Shown piece after piece: positions 32,850 to 41,055 of a stretch of 50,055 nucleotides of DNA. Each line of letters starts with the position of its first letter. Position 1 is the first letter of the stretch. The notes below the pieces were generated by a model. It searched no databases and was not told the origin of the DNA. It worked only from the letters and a program-made list of their open reading frames with translations. The stretch is from positions 1 to 50,055 of the forward strand of contig JAPKZA010000464.1 of the NCBI GenBank assembly GCA_026394015.1. Direction: 5' to 3'. The stretch comes from Acidobacteriota bacterium. GTDB taxonomy: Bacteria; Acidobacteriota; Terriglobia; Bryobacterales; Bryobacteraceae. Position numbers and translations under genes: made by a program.

Positions 32850-33943
32850 TAGTCGTAAGAGAGGGAATCCAATGCGTCTTGTTTGGCCGCTTTCAGCGCC
32901 GGGTATAACACCCCCAACACCGCGCTGCACAGCGTAATCGCCGCGGCAATCGGCCACCAGGAATACACAATCGCCTGGACGAACGAAGCCGGAATAAATG
33001 TCGCAATCAACCACCGCGTCCCGTAGCTCATCAGGATCCCGGCCATCGATCCAATTGCCGCCAGCAGCACCGTCTCCCGCAGCAGAATTCCCAGCACATA
33101 GCCCGGCCCCGCCCCCAGCGCCTTCAAAATGCCGATCTCCCGCGTCCGCTCCAGCACCGCCGTATACATGGCCAAAAACACCACCAGGAACCCGAACAGC
33201 ACCGACAGAGCCACCACAACCCCGATAAACGCCTTCAACTCCGGCAAATTGCTCACCGAAAACTGCTTGATCAACTCTTCCATCGCGTAGATCGGATACT
33301 CCGGCAATTGCTTCTTCATCCCGTCAATCACCTCCTGCGTCCGGCTCGCATCGTCCAACTTCACATAGATCATCGTGATCTTCCCGTTCGCGCTCGCCAA
33401 GTCCTGCAGCAGCGCCAACGGAATCATCACCCGCCCCAACTTCCCTGACGCAAACACCCCCGACACCCGCCAATCCCGGTTCATCGTGTGCAACGTCGAA
33501 CCTACTTTCAACTTCTTTTCCCGTGCATACAGGTCGTCGACGATCACCTCGCCCTGATCGGCAAACTTCCCGCCTTCCCGGAATTTGAACCCCCCGCCCA
33601 TCGCCGAAAACTCGTCGAAGTTAACGCCCATAATCGAGCTCACCCCGCCCGTCGAATGGATCCCCACCGGCGTCGCCATCACAACGTGCGGCTGCGACCT
33701 CACGAAGTTCAAAATGTTCTGGTTCATCGACAGTGAGCCCATGCCCACCACGGAACTCCCCGGCGCCCGCACCACCAGATCCGCCCCCACGCCACGCGCC
33801 CGCACGGCCTGGTCCTCCATCATGCCTTCGCCCAGTCCCACCAGCGTCAGCATCATCGTCACGCCCAGCCCAATAGCCAGCGCGCTCAGCAACGTCCTCA
33901 CCGGCCGATGCTTCAGGTTTTCGTAAACCAGTGTATAAACCAA
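32849..33943 (-). CDS. ABC transporter permease (MacB/FtsX type)
   Basis: 364 residues: one N-terminal helix (about 17-37), a periplasmic MacB-PCD domain (about 45-230; GVGADLVVRAPGSS, VSGVF), and three C-terminal helices with the FtsX pattern (ERTREIGILKALGA near residue 265). The N-terminal RPVRTLLSALAIGLGV is also characteristic. It pairs with the ATPase that follows and may act on lipoproteins, peptides or other envelope substrates. No periplasmic adaptor gene is present beside the pair. The stop and the next ATG overlap by one base. Confidence 0.88.
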   Translation of the reverse strand: MVYTLVYENLKHRPVRTLLSALAIGLGVTMMLTLVGLGEGMMEDQAVRARGVGADLVVRAPGSSVVGMGSLSMNQNILNFVRSQPHVVMATPVGIHSTGGVSSIMGVNFDEFSAMGGGFKFREGGKFADQGEVIVDDLYAREKKLKVGSTLHTMNRDWRVSGVFASGKLGRVMIPLALLQDLASANGKITMIYVKLDDASRTQEVIDGMKKQLPEYPIYAMEELIKQFSVSNLPELKAFIGVVVALSVLFGFLVVFLAMYTAVLERTREIGILKALGAGPGYVLGILLRETVLLAAIGSMAGILMSYGTRWLIATFIPASFVQAIVYSWWPIAAAITLCSAVLGVLYPALKAAKQDALDSLSYD

Positions 33944-33952
33944 GCCTTTATT

Positions 33953-35254
33953 CTACAGGGCCCTAGCCGCCGCGGCTAGCGTGGCATCAATGTCCGCCTC
34001 AGTATGCGCCCCCGAAATGTACCACCGCCCATCCGGCAATACCAAAACGCCCTCATTCAGCAACCCAATCGCGAAGTCGCTGTACTTCGCCTTGTCCCCC
34101 GCCATCGTCTCCCGATAGTTCCGCGGCACCGCCTCCTGAAAGGCCACCTGGAACACCGGCCCATCTCCCGTCGTCACCACGGCATGCCCCTTCGCCCGCA
34201 GCAGCGCCTCCAACCCCGCCCGCAGCCGATTCCCCAAAGCGTGGATCCGCTCATAGAACCCCGGCACCATCAACTCGTCCAGCGCCGCCCCCGCCGCCGC
34301 CAACGCCAGCGGATTCCCATTCAACGTCCCCGCGTGCACCACCTCCCCCCGGCTGATCGCGTCCATATACTCCCGTTTCCCCGCCAGCACGCTCAACGGC
34401 GTTCCCGCGCCCACCGCCTTCGCAAACGTCGCCAAATCCGGCGTCACCCCGTACCGCCCCTGCCCCCCATCCAAGGCCACCCGAAAACCTGTGATCACCT
34501 CATCGAACAGCAATAACGTACCGTACCGTGTCGTAATCTCCCGCAGGAATTCTAGAAATCCCGGCTCCGCCGGAATGCATCCCGAATTCGCGAGCAACGG
34601 TTCGCAAGCCACCATCGAAATCTCCGCCCCGTGCGTCGCAAACAACTCCTCCACCGCCGCCCGGTCGTTCCATTCCGCCACCAGCACATGGTCGTGCGGC
34701 AACTGCCCCTTGCCCACTGGCTCCGCCACCCCCACCGGATGCCCCGCGCCAAACCGATAGCTCACCAGCGCCTGATCGCCCCACCCATGATAATGGCCCT
34801 CAAACTTTAAATACTTCGGCCGCCCCGTCACCGCCCGCGCCAAACGCAAAGCGATGTTCACGACGTCCGTCCCCGCGTTCGAAAACGCCACCAAATCCGC
34901 GCACGGCACAATCGCCGTCAACTTCTCCGCCACCAAATATTCCAGCTCATGCTGCGCCCCAAACGTCAGCCCCTTCCCCGCCTGCTCCACAATCGCCGCG
35001 GTCACGCTCGCCGGCGCATGACCCAAGATCAGCGGCCCCCAAGCCAGCCCAAAATCGATGTACTCATTCCCATCGACATCCCAAATCCGGCTCCCCGCCC
35101 CTCGCTCATAGAACAACGGATACGGCCGCGCCGACCGCCGCAAACTGCTCGACACCCCGCCCGCCAGCGATCGCTGCGATCGCTCGTACCGCGCCAAAGA
35201 CCCCGCCGTCTTCGCCCGTACCGCCGCTTCATGAATTTCGGATAAGGAACGCAC
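33953..35254 (-). CDS. Class III aminotransferase (glutamate-1-semialdehyde aminomutase-like)
   Basis: 433 residues of the GSAM/class III PLP fold. Seen are NAGTDVVNIALRLAR for cofactor phosphate binding, EGHYHGWGD, LLFDEVITGFR with the aspartate facing the pyridine nitrogen, and the Schiff-base lysine in TFAKAVGAG (about residue 276). THLNGNP-like GTLNGNPLALAAA follows. It sits in a catabolic neighbourhood beside an IclR regulator and a second PLP enzyme rather than with tetrapyrrole genes, so a role in haem synthesis is less likely than an amino-acid aminotransferase or mutase role. The start is a GTG at 35254, 58 nt from the divergent IclR gene. Confidence 0.82.
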   Translation of the reverse strand: MRSLSEIHEAAVRAKTAGSLARYERSQRSLAGGVSSSLRRSARPYPLFYERGAGSRIWDVDGNEYIDFGLAWGPLILGHAPASVTAAIVEQAGKGLTFGAQHELEYLVAEKLTAIVPCADLVAFSNAGTDVVNIALRLARAVTGRPKYLKFEGHYHGWGDQALVSYRFGAGHPVGVAEPVGKGQLPHDHVLVAEWNDRAAVEELFATHGAEISMVACEPLLANSGCIPAEPGFLEFLREITTRYGTLLLFDEVITGFRVALDGGQGRYGVTPDLATFAKAVGAGTPLSVLAGKREYMDAISRGEVVHAGTLNGNPLALAAAGAALDELMVPGFYERIHALGNRLRAGLEALLRAKGHAVVTTGDGPVFQVAFQEAVPRNYRETMAGDKAKYSDFAIGLLNEGVLVLPDGRWYISGAHTEADIDATLAAAARAL

Positions 35255-35276
35255 GCTTCTCTATTGAACCTCTGCT

Positions 35277-35310
35277 TCTTCGACGAAGTATGCCATACTT
35301 CCCTTCGTCG
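35277..35310. promoter_or_regulatory. Nested palindromes between aminotransferase and IclR genes (candidate operator)
   Basis: GAAGTATG-C-CATACTTC (35285-35301) is a perfect 8-bp inverted repeat with a single central base. Outside it, CGACGAAG (35281-35288) pairs with CTTCGTCG (35303-35310). A smaller CTTCG-A-CGAAG precedes it. Palindromes of this size between an IclR gene and its divergent target are the usual place for IclR-type operators. The palindromes are seen; the binding protein is inference. Confidence 0.5.
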
Positions 35311-35312
35311 CT

Positions 35313-36086
35313 GTGAAACCCACTTCCTCCGCCACCCAGCCCCGTTACCTGGTCCCGGTCCTCCAAAGCGCCTTCCGCCTTCTCGAAGAGGTTTCGCGCG
35401 CCGGAACCCTCACCCTCGGCGAAGCCGTCGTCCGTTCCGGCATCCCCAAATCCACCGTCTTCCGCGTCTTCAGCACCCTCCAACACCTCGGCGTCCTCAT
35501 CCGTGACGAAGCCGACAAAACCTACCGCCTCGGCTACGGCGTCCCCGGCCTCCTCACCGCCGGCGAAGATCTCGAAACCCTCCGCCGTGCCGCCCTCCCC
35601 CACATGATCCGCCTCCGCGACGCCTTCGGCGAAACCGTCAACCTCGGCAAACTCCAGCACGATAAAGTCGTCTATCTCGAAGTCGTCCCCTCCGAATCCG
35701 CCCTCCGCTTCTCCGAACGCCCCGGTGCCACCGTCACCGTCCACGCCTCCGCCCTCGGCCGTGCCATCCTCGCTTTCTCTCTCCCGGCCATCGTCGACAG
35801 CCTCATCGCCGGCCGCCCCCTCGCCGCCCTCACCGAAAAAACCATCACCGACGAAACCGCCCTCCGCGCCGAACTAGCCAAGGTCAAACGCCAAGGCTAC
35901 GCCATCGAAACCGAGGAGGTCGCCCTCCAAGCCACCTGCCTCGGCGCCCCCATTCTTAACTCCCGCGGCGAAGCCATCGCCGGCCTCAGCCTCTCCGGCC
36001 CCATCCATCGATTCCTCCCGCGGAAGGACCGCAAAATCATCGCGGCCCTCCGTAAAGCCGCCGCCGAAATCAGCGGCCTCGCCTAA
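35313..36086 (+). CDS. IclR-family transcriptional regulator
   Basis: 257 residues. The N-terminal winged helix-turn-helix (about 15-75) has LTLGEAVVRSGIPKSTVFRV and a wing that ends in YRLGYG. The C-terminal effector domain (about 80-255) has VHASALGRAIL and GYAIETEEVALQATCLGAPI in the usual places, though the hallmark cysteine region reads T-C-L-G-A-P-I. Such regulators respond to small acids and repress or activate catabolic genes. The start is a GTG at 35313. It is divergent from the GSAM-like aminotransferase and convergent (4-nt overlap) with the SelA-like gene, so these are its likely targets. Confidence 0.9.
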   Translation: MKPTSSATQPRYLVPVLQSAFRLLEEVSRAGTLTLGEAVVRSGIPKSTVFRVFSTLQHLGVLIRDEADKTYRLGYGVPGLLTAGEDLETLRRAALPHMIRLRDAFGETVNLGKLQHDKVVYLEVVPSESALRFSERPGATVTVHASALGRAILAFSLPAIVDSLIAGRPLAALTEKTITDETALRAELAKVKRQGYAIETEEVALQATCLGAPILNSRGEAIAGLSLSGPIHRFLPRKDRKIIAALRKAAAEISGLA

Positions 36087-37273
36087 GCCTTCCGGACCAT
36101 AATCTCTTCAATCCGCCCCGCCACAATCTCCGCCTCGCCCGGCTGCAACATCCAACTCGCAATCTCCACCCCCTCCCCCGGCTTCGGATCATTCGGCACC
36201 AACTCAATCGACGGCGTCCCCCCGCGCAACTGCTTCATCAAATCGAGCTCTGTCATTCCCACTTTCTTTACGTCCCACTGCACCCGCAAGTGCGGCACCG
36301 AATTCGCAATCGGCGGCACAAACGGCGTCGCCTTCATGCCCGGCATCTTTGCAATCACCCGCCGCATGGTCTCCACCCGACCCTCCCATTCCTTCCAGTT
36401 CGCCTTATGGTCCTCCTTCAGAAACGATTCCAGCGCCACCATCATCCCCACCATCTCTTCCTTGTTCACCTTGCAACAACGCCCTATCGAGTCGCTATTC
36501 GGCGACGTGTTCATCCGCGCCGCCTTGATCAAATCCGCCCGCCCCGCCAAAATCCCCGCCGACTGCGGCCCCCGAATCCCCTTCCCGCCCGACGTGCAAA
36601 CCAAGTCAAAACCCAGCCGAATCGGCGTAAACAAGTTCTCCACCGGCGGAGCATCCGCCGCGGCATCGTTGAAGGTCGGTACCTTGTACTCCTTCCCGAT
36701 CGCCACAAACTCCTTCATCTTCACCGCGCCCAAATGGTCGGCCTTGTTCAAAAACAGCATCATCGCCGTCTTCGGCCCGATCGCCTTCAGCATCTCCGCC
36801 CGCGTCTCGACTTCAATCAATTTCACGCCGCAATTCCGCACCATATGGTCGTACGGAAACCGATGCGACTTCTGCACAATCACCTCGGTCTTCATCCCCG
36901 TCAAGTCCGGAATCCGCTGAATGAAATCCTGATTCGTCCCCGTCAACACCCCCGCCGTGCCCACCGTCAAAGCCGCCGCCGCCCCCGAAGGCACCATCGC
37001 CGCTTCCGCCCCCAACAGCTTTGCAATCCGCTTTCCCACCGCATCGTGCAACTCGTCCAACCGCACAAACTTCGTCGACATCGCCGCAATCGCCCGCACG
37101 CATTCCGGCCGCATCAAGCTCGCCGTCATCATCGTGTAGACCCCGGCGCCATTGATGATCGGCACTACGCCCAACTCCGCCAGATAGTCCGGCGTCGTCT
37201 CCGCGGCCGAAGCCGCTCCCGCCAGCGGCAACGCCCCGGCGGTCTGCATCAAATGACGGCGTGAGAATTTCAT
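36083..37273 (-). CDS. SelA-like / DgaE-type PLP-dependent enzyme with Tat-like leader
   Basis: 396 residues. MKFSRRHLMQTAGALPLAG with the following A-A-S-A-A-E looks like a Tat signal with a cleavage site. After it the protein matches the SelA-like class V PLP group: PIINGAGVYTMM, a cofactor region at SGAAAALTVGTAG, FNDAAADAPP, and the Schiff-base lysine in SGGKGIRGPQ (about residue 230). Relatives include D-glucosaminate-6-phosphate ammonia lyase and other small-acid lyases, and true selenocysteine synthase activity is not expected for an exported form. The substrate is unknown. It is divergent (62 nt) from the 37336 gene and may share its control. Confidence 0.8.
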   Translation of the reverse strand: MKFSRRHLMQTAGALPLAGAASAAETTPDYLAELGVVPIINGAGVYTMMTASLMRPECVRAIAAMSTKFVRLDELHDAVGKRIAKLLGAEAAMVPSGAAAALTVGTAGVLTGTNQDFIQRIPDLTGMKTEVIVQKSHRFPYDHMVRNCGVKLIEVETRAEMLKAIGPKTAMMLFLNKADHLGAVKMKEFVAIGKEYKVPTFNDAAADAPPVENLFTPIRLGFDLVCTSGGKGIRGPQSAGILAGRADLIKAARMNTSPNSDSIGRCCKVNKEEMVGMMVALESFLKEDHKANWKEWEGRVETMRRVIAKMPGMKATPFVPPIANSVPHLRVQWDVKKVGMTELDLMKQLRGGTPSIELVPNDPKPGEGVEIASWMLQPGEAEIVAGRIEEIMVRKA

Positions 37274-37287
37274 ACCAAGACTTTACT

Positions 37288-37322
37288 CGCATATGCGTTT
37301 CAATGCAAAAACAAAAATGCAT
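37288..37322. promoter_or_regulatory. Palindromes in the divergent region of SelA-like and 37336 genes
   Basis: CGCATATGCG (37288-37297) is a perfect 10-bp palindrome. ATGCA-N10-TGCAT (37303-37322) follows with the centre AAAACAAAAA, and TAATAG just after it could be a -10 box for the + strand gene. These are likely operator or promoter elements for the two genes that face away from each other. Confidence 0.4.
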
Positions 37323-37335
37323 AATAGAAAACAGC

Positions 37336-38505
37336 ATGCTTCGCCGACAGTTCCTCGCCAGCCTCGCCCCCTCCCCCCGAAAACGCATCGCCGCCATCGT
37401 CACCGAGTACCGCTGGTTCTCCCACGCCGACGTCATCTGCGGCCGCCTCCTCGGCGGTCACTCGGCCAACAACGTCTGGTCCCCGCCCCGCCTGAACCTC
37501 GTTTCGCTCTACACCGCCCAGGTCCCCGCCAACGACATGTCCCGCGACCTCGCCGCCCGCCACGGCTTCAAGATCTACCCCACCATCCGCGAAGCCCTCA
37601 CCCTCGGCACCGGCAAGCTCGCCGTCGATGGAGTCGTCTTCGTCGGTGAACACGGCAACTACCCCTTCAACGATCTCGGCCAGCACCTCTACCCCCGCTT
37701 CGAACTCTTCAACGAAATCCTCGACGTCTACGAACAATCCGCCCGCGCCGTCCCGACGTTCTTCGACAAGCACTTCTCCTACGATTGGTCCAAAGCCGAA
37801 ACCATGTTCCGCCGCGCCCGGAAGCTGAAGGTCCCCCTCCTCGCCGGGTCATCCCTCCCCGTCACCAGCCGCGCCCCCGCCCTCCAACCTAAGCTCGAAA
37901 CGCCCATCACTCACGCCGCCGCCATCGGCTACGGCCCCCTCGACGCCTACAGCTTCCATCTCCTCGAATCCATCCAATGCCTCGTCGAACGCCGTAAAGG
38001 CGGCGAAACCGGCATCGACCAAGTCCACGCCATCACGAACGAAGCCATCTGGGCCTGGCTCCCCCAGAACCCCTGGGCCCGCCCCCTCCTCGACGCCGCC
38101 TGGGCCCTCGACCCCGCCGCCAAGAAGGGGACAATCGAGCAAACCGCCAGTAAACCTGTCCTCTTCCACCTCCGCTACCGCGACGGCCTCCAAACCGTCG
38201 CCCTCATGCTCACCCCCTCCGGCAACGACCGCACCATCGCCCTCCAAACCCCCGCCGGCGTCCAGACCACCCTCTTCGGCCCGCCCTCCGTCACCCGCCC
38301 CCTGCCTCACTTCGATGGCCTCGTCCACTGCATCGAAGACTTGATCCTCACCGGCCGCGAACCCTACCCCCCTGAGCGAACGCTCCTCACCACCGGCACC
38401 CTGGCCCTAGCCTTCGAATCGATCCGAACCAAGCAACCCGTCGCCACCCCCGGCCTCGCCATAACCTATCGCGCCCCCGCAACGCCCTTTCTCCAAACCG
38501 CATGA
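37336..38505 (+). CDS. Conserved protein of unknown function, Gfo/Idh/MocA-like N-terminal pattern
   Basis: 389 residues. The start MLRRQFLASLA resembles a Tat leader, but the usual long hydrophobic core is missing and RKRIAAIVTEYRWFSHADVI follows at once. That strand-loop-helix start and later VDGVVFVGEHGNYPFN resemble the nucleotide-binding half of Gfo/Idh/MocA oxidoreductases, yet I see no clear G-x-G-x-x-G. The segment TFFDKHFSYDW and GYGPLDAYSFHLLES look conserved. I do not recognise the function. The ATG of the dipeptidase gene overlaps its stop by 4 nt, so the two products are made together and probably act in one pathway. Confidence 0.7.
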   Translation: MLRRQFLASLAPSPRKRIAAIVTEYRWFSHADVICGRLLGGHSANNVWSPPRLNLVSLYTAQVPANDMSRDLAARHGFKIYPTIREALTLGTGKLAVDGVVFVGEHGNYPFNDLGQHLYPRFELFNEILDVYEQSARAVPTFFDKHFSYDWSKAETMFRRARKLKVPLLAGSSLPVTSRAPALQPKLETPITHAAAIGYGPLDAYSFHLLESIQCLVERRKGGETGIDQVHAITNEAIWAWLPQNPWARPLLDAAWALDPAAKKGTIEQTASKPVLFHLRYRDGLQTVALMLTPSGNDRTIALQTPAGVQTTLFGPPSVTRPLPHFDGLVHCIEDLILTGREPYPPERTLLTTGTLALAFESIRTKQPVATPGLAITYRAPATPFLQTA

Positions 38506-39662
38506 ACCGCCGCAACTTCCTCACATCACTCGCCCTGACGCCTCGGCAACTCCACGAACAGATGTTCGTCTTCGATGCCCACGTCCACGTCATCACCCGT
38601 CAGCTTTATCACGGCGGCGACATCGGCCAACGCGTCCAGGACGGCCACTTCGATCTCGTCCGCGCCAAGGAAGGCGGCCTCGACGCCCTCTTCTTCACAC
38701 TCTTCATCACCGAGGATTACTACCCCGGCCACCTCGAAACCAAGCAGGCGCTGCGTCTGATCGACCTCGCCTACCGCCAGGTCGAAAAGAACTCCGCCAC
38801 CATCGGCATCGCCCGCAACGTTGCCGAAATCCAAGCTCTCCAAAAGCAGAAAAAGATCGCCGCCGTTCTCGATCTAGAAGGAGGCTTCGACATGGACGGC
38901 GACCTCGGCATCTTGCGGATGCTCCACCAACTAGGCCTTCGCTCTCTCCAACTACCCGCCCATAACTACACCAACAACTTCGCCGACTCCTGCTGCGCCA
39001 TCCCCCGCTTCAACGGCCTCACCGAACACGGCCGCGCGGTGGTGAAAGAGTGTAACCGCCTAGGCATCGTCATCAACATCGCCCACGCCTCTACGGAAAC
39101 CGCCGAACAGGCCATCGCCCTCTCCGACGCCCCCGTTGTTTCGACCCACGACGGTCTCCGCTCCCGCAACAACATCCCCCGTCTGATGACGGAAGCGACC
39201 CTCGAAAAACTCGCGAAGAAGGGTGGCCTCATCGGCTTCCACATCGGCAACGAGTTCCACAACCGGGCTATGTTCGATTACCGCACGAAGCAAGCCGGCA
39301 AGCCCTTCTGGGACCGTTCCGATGTGAAGAAGGACAAGGCCGAAATGACCCTGACCGAGATCGACAAAATCGTTGCCCCCGGCTTCCCCATGGTCGGCAT
39401 CGACGCCCCAGAGGAACTCAAGTACACGATCGACCAATGGTTTGACGTCGTCGAGCGAGCCACCCAGATCGCCGGCGAAGATCACGTCATCTTAGGCACC
39501 GACTTCGACGGAGGCCCGACCCTCCCCCGCCAAATGCGCGACTGCCGCGACTACCCGATGTTCACCGAAGCCATGCTCCGCCGCGGCTGGAAGGAACCCC
39601 GCATCCGCAAGTTCCTCGGAGGCAACCTCCTCCGAGTATTCGGCCAGATCACGGGCCGCTAG
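38502..39662 (+). CDS. M19-family membrane dipeptidase (renal dipeptidase-like)
   Basis: 386 residues of the amidohydrolase-like barrel. Metal ligands appear as H27 and H29 in FDAHVHV, the bridging E in DLEGG (about residue 127), H in NIAHAS (about 196), H in STHDG (about 217), and D in GTDFDGG (about 335). M19 enzymes cleave L-D or D-containing dipeptides and related amides. The leader MNRRNFLTSLALTPR starts like a Tat signal but is cut short before a hydrophobic core, so the protein may stay in the cytoplasm. Coupled to the unknown gene upstream by a 4-nt overlap. A decayed second copy of its 3' end lies at 40728-40940. Confidence 0.9.
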   Translation: MNRRNFLTSLALTPRQLHEQMFVFDAHVHVITRQLYHGGDIGQRVQDGHFDLVRAKEGGLDALFFTLFITEDYYPGHLETKQALRLIDLAYRQVEKNSATIGIARNVAEIQALQKQKKIAAVLDLEGGFDMDGDLGILRMLHQLGLRSLQLPAHNYTNNFADSCCAIPRFNGLTEHGRAVVKECNRLGIVINIAHASTETAEQAIALSDAPVVSTHDGLRSRNNIPRLMTEATLEKLAKKGGLIGFHIGNEFHNRAMFDYRTKQAGKPFWDRSDVKKDKAEMTLTEIDKIVAPGFPMVGIDAPEELKYTIDQWFDVVERATQIAGEDHVILGTDFDGGPTLPRQMRDCRDYPMFTEAMLRRGWKEPRIRKFLGGNLLRVFGQITGR

Positions 39663-39830
39663 TGCCACCCGGCCGTTTTCTAAACACAGCGCCGTTTTGC
39701 CGGTTCTATCGCGCTTTTTGTCGCGGCATACTCTTCAATAGTTTGGGATTTGCCGTCCGTCAATTTGACGGAGAGCCGAAGAATAGGAGTGGACTAGCAC
39801 TTCAGCTGCGAGCCTTTCTATTGGCTTCGG
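39663..39830. other. Spacer with palindrome and imperfect inverted repeat
   Basis: No gene fits here. TCCGTCAA-T-TTGACGGA (39756-39772) is a perfect 8-bp inverted repeat with a one-base centre. CCGAAGAATAG near 39777 pairs, with a 2-nt bulge, with CTATTGGCTTCGG near 39820, across the end of the FRG gene. The GCCGTTTT octamer occurs twice near 39672-39698. These may be a terminator or an insertion boundary. Confidence 0.4.
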
Positions 39831-40541
39831 TCAGTCGGTGACTACCTCTTCAAACGGCGAGGTGATCGCGTGTTGCCAGCGGATTCGGGAAGCAAGTCCG
39901 TCGACGTCAGGAAACAGGGAAGATGCGTGCACTCCGAGTCGAAATAGCTCGTAACGCAAGTGCCGCTTTCGAGAACTCGGGACTCGAAGCATCTGGATCC
40001 GCCAACTGGCAGGAAGTGATTGGTCGAGGGGAGCCTCCGGCGCTGAACATACAACGAATAGCCCTTCTTGGGCACGAATACGTGGAGTAACGATGTTCGG
40101 GTAGAATTTGACAGGTGAAGTCAAATCAAAGGGCGTCTGCATCCGTTTTGCTTCAGAGGCCTTGTTGACGGACCGGAGGGCCAAGATCGCGCCGTCAGTA
40201 TCGGTGTTCGCCTCGACCGCGAAATAGAGTGCCACCAATAGGCTGTGCGTCCAGTCGAGCAGCCGGGTCGGTAGGCCATGATGCTGCGCGAGTGAAAGCC
40301 ATTCCCACTCGTTCGCTGGTGCCGTTGCAAGAAGCCCGCGGGCCTCTCTCTGGAAAATGTCAAAGAGGCTTTGCTCATGCTTGCGCAGTGATTTTGATGT
40401 GTGCTGGCCGCGGCCTACTGAGGGGATAAGCTTGTAATCTATGTCCGAGTGCCCGCGAAAAACCCAGCGCCCTCGAGCCTCTGCGAAGTAAATCCCGTAT
40501 GCGTGATCTAGCAAGGTCTTTACCGAATCAATGTCTAGCAT
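39831..40541 (-). CDS. FRG-domain protein
   Basis: 236 residues. The FRG hallmark is seen as RWVFRGHSDIDYKLIPS (F28-R29-G30), with EWEWLSLAQHHGLPTRLLDW and LLVALYFAV next, which are the conserved core of the FRG family. The function of FRG proteins is not settled; many stand alone beside mobile or defence genes. I chose the ATG at 40541, just before the domain, though the frame stays open upstream to 40727. Its base composition lacks the C-rich + strand skew of the surroundings, and it sits between an intact and a decayed dipeptidase copy, which suggests insertion. Confidence 0.85.
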   Translation of the reverse strand: MLDIDSVKTLLDHAYGIYFAEARGRWVFRGHSDIDYKLIPSVGRGQHTSKSLRKHEQSLFDIFQREARGLLATAPANEWEWLSLAQHHGLPTRLLDWTHSLLVALYFAVEANTDTDGAILALRSVNKASEAKRMQTPFDLTSPVKFYPNIVTPRIRAQEGLFVVCSAPEAPLDQSLPASWRIQMLRVPSSRKRHLRYELFRLGVHASSLFPDVDGLASRIRWQHAITSPFEEVVTD

Positions 40542-40727
40542 TCGAAGGCAGTGTATCTTATTCTCACCGAACCTATTTGCACTTGGGTTGAGGAGCTTGC
40601 GGGCCGACTCACTCGACCTTAATCTCGGCAACCATCGAGAATACGCTGCTCTTCGATGGAACCCGGAAAGTCGCGAAGGGTTGACGACTCGCCTACCACC
40701 GATCCTCCCCCTCCGCGCCCAGGACAC

Positions 40728-40940
40728 ACGTTCGTCGCCCCGACTTCCCCGAAGAGTTGAAGTACGCGATCTACCACTGGTTCGACGGAGGCATCACCCT
40801 CCTCCGCAATTATGCGCGACTACCGCGACTACCCGATGTTCACCGATGCCATGCTCCGCCGAGGCTCGAAAGAACCCCGCATCCGAAAGTTTCTCGCCGG
40901 CAACTTCCTCCGCGTCTTCGGCCAAGTCACTGGCCGCTAG
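40728..40940 (+). pseudogene. Decayed 3' remnant of a second M19 dipeptidase gene
   Basis: The last 42 codons (40812-40940) match the last 42 residues of the dipeptidase at 38502-39662 in 36 positions and end at the same TAG. Upstream of that, EELKYAIYHWFDGG is recognisable but in another frame and with two deletions: one between the CCCC-rich repeats near 40750 and one of about 70 nt between two TT(T/C)GAC repeats. The 5' two-thirds is absent; the FRG gene lies there instead. This is a diverged paralogue rather than a fresh copy. Confidence 0.75.
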
Positions 40941-41045
40941 CCAACCCCGCCTTCGCCGTCCTCTTCTCCACACCCAAGCCCGGCATGGGTTACAGCTCCA
41001 TCGCCCAACGCATCAATGAAGTTCGGTGCGTGTAATCTAGGAAGT

Positions 41046-41050
41046 GGAGG
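41046..41050 (+). promoter_or_regulatory. Strong ribosome binding site of the DUF433 gene
   Basis: GGAGG lies 5 nt before the ATG at 41056 and decides the start in favour of that ATG over the GTG at 41044. TAATCT about 15 nt upstream may be a -10 box. Confidence 0.6.
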
Positions 41051-41055
41051 TCGTC

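Noticed and set aside
33953-35254. Assignment of the class III aminotransferase as hemL
   Set aside because: The motifs fit GSAM-like enzymes in general, but no tetrapyrrole genes are near and the IclR context points to catabolism.
36083-37273. Assignment as selenocysteine synthase selA
   Set aside because: It has a Tat-like leader and lies far from selB or a tRNA-Sec gene; only SelA-like fold is supported.
40986-41037. Short frame MGYSSIAQRINEVRCV that looks slightly like a recombinase segment
   Set aside because: Only 16 residues, no context, too short to support.
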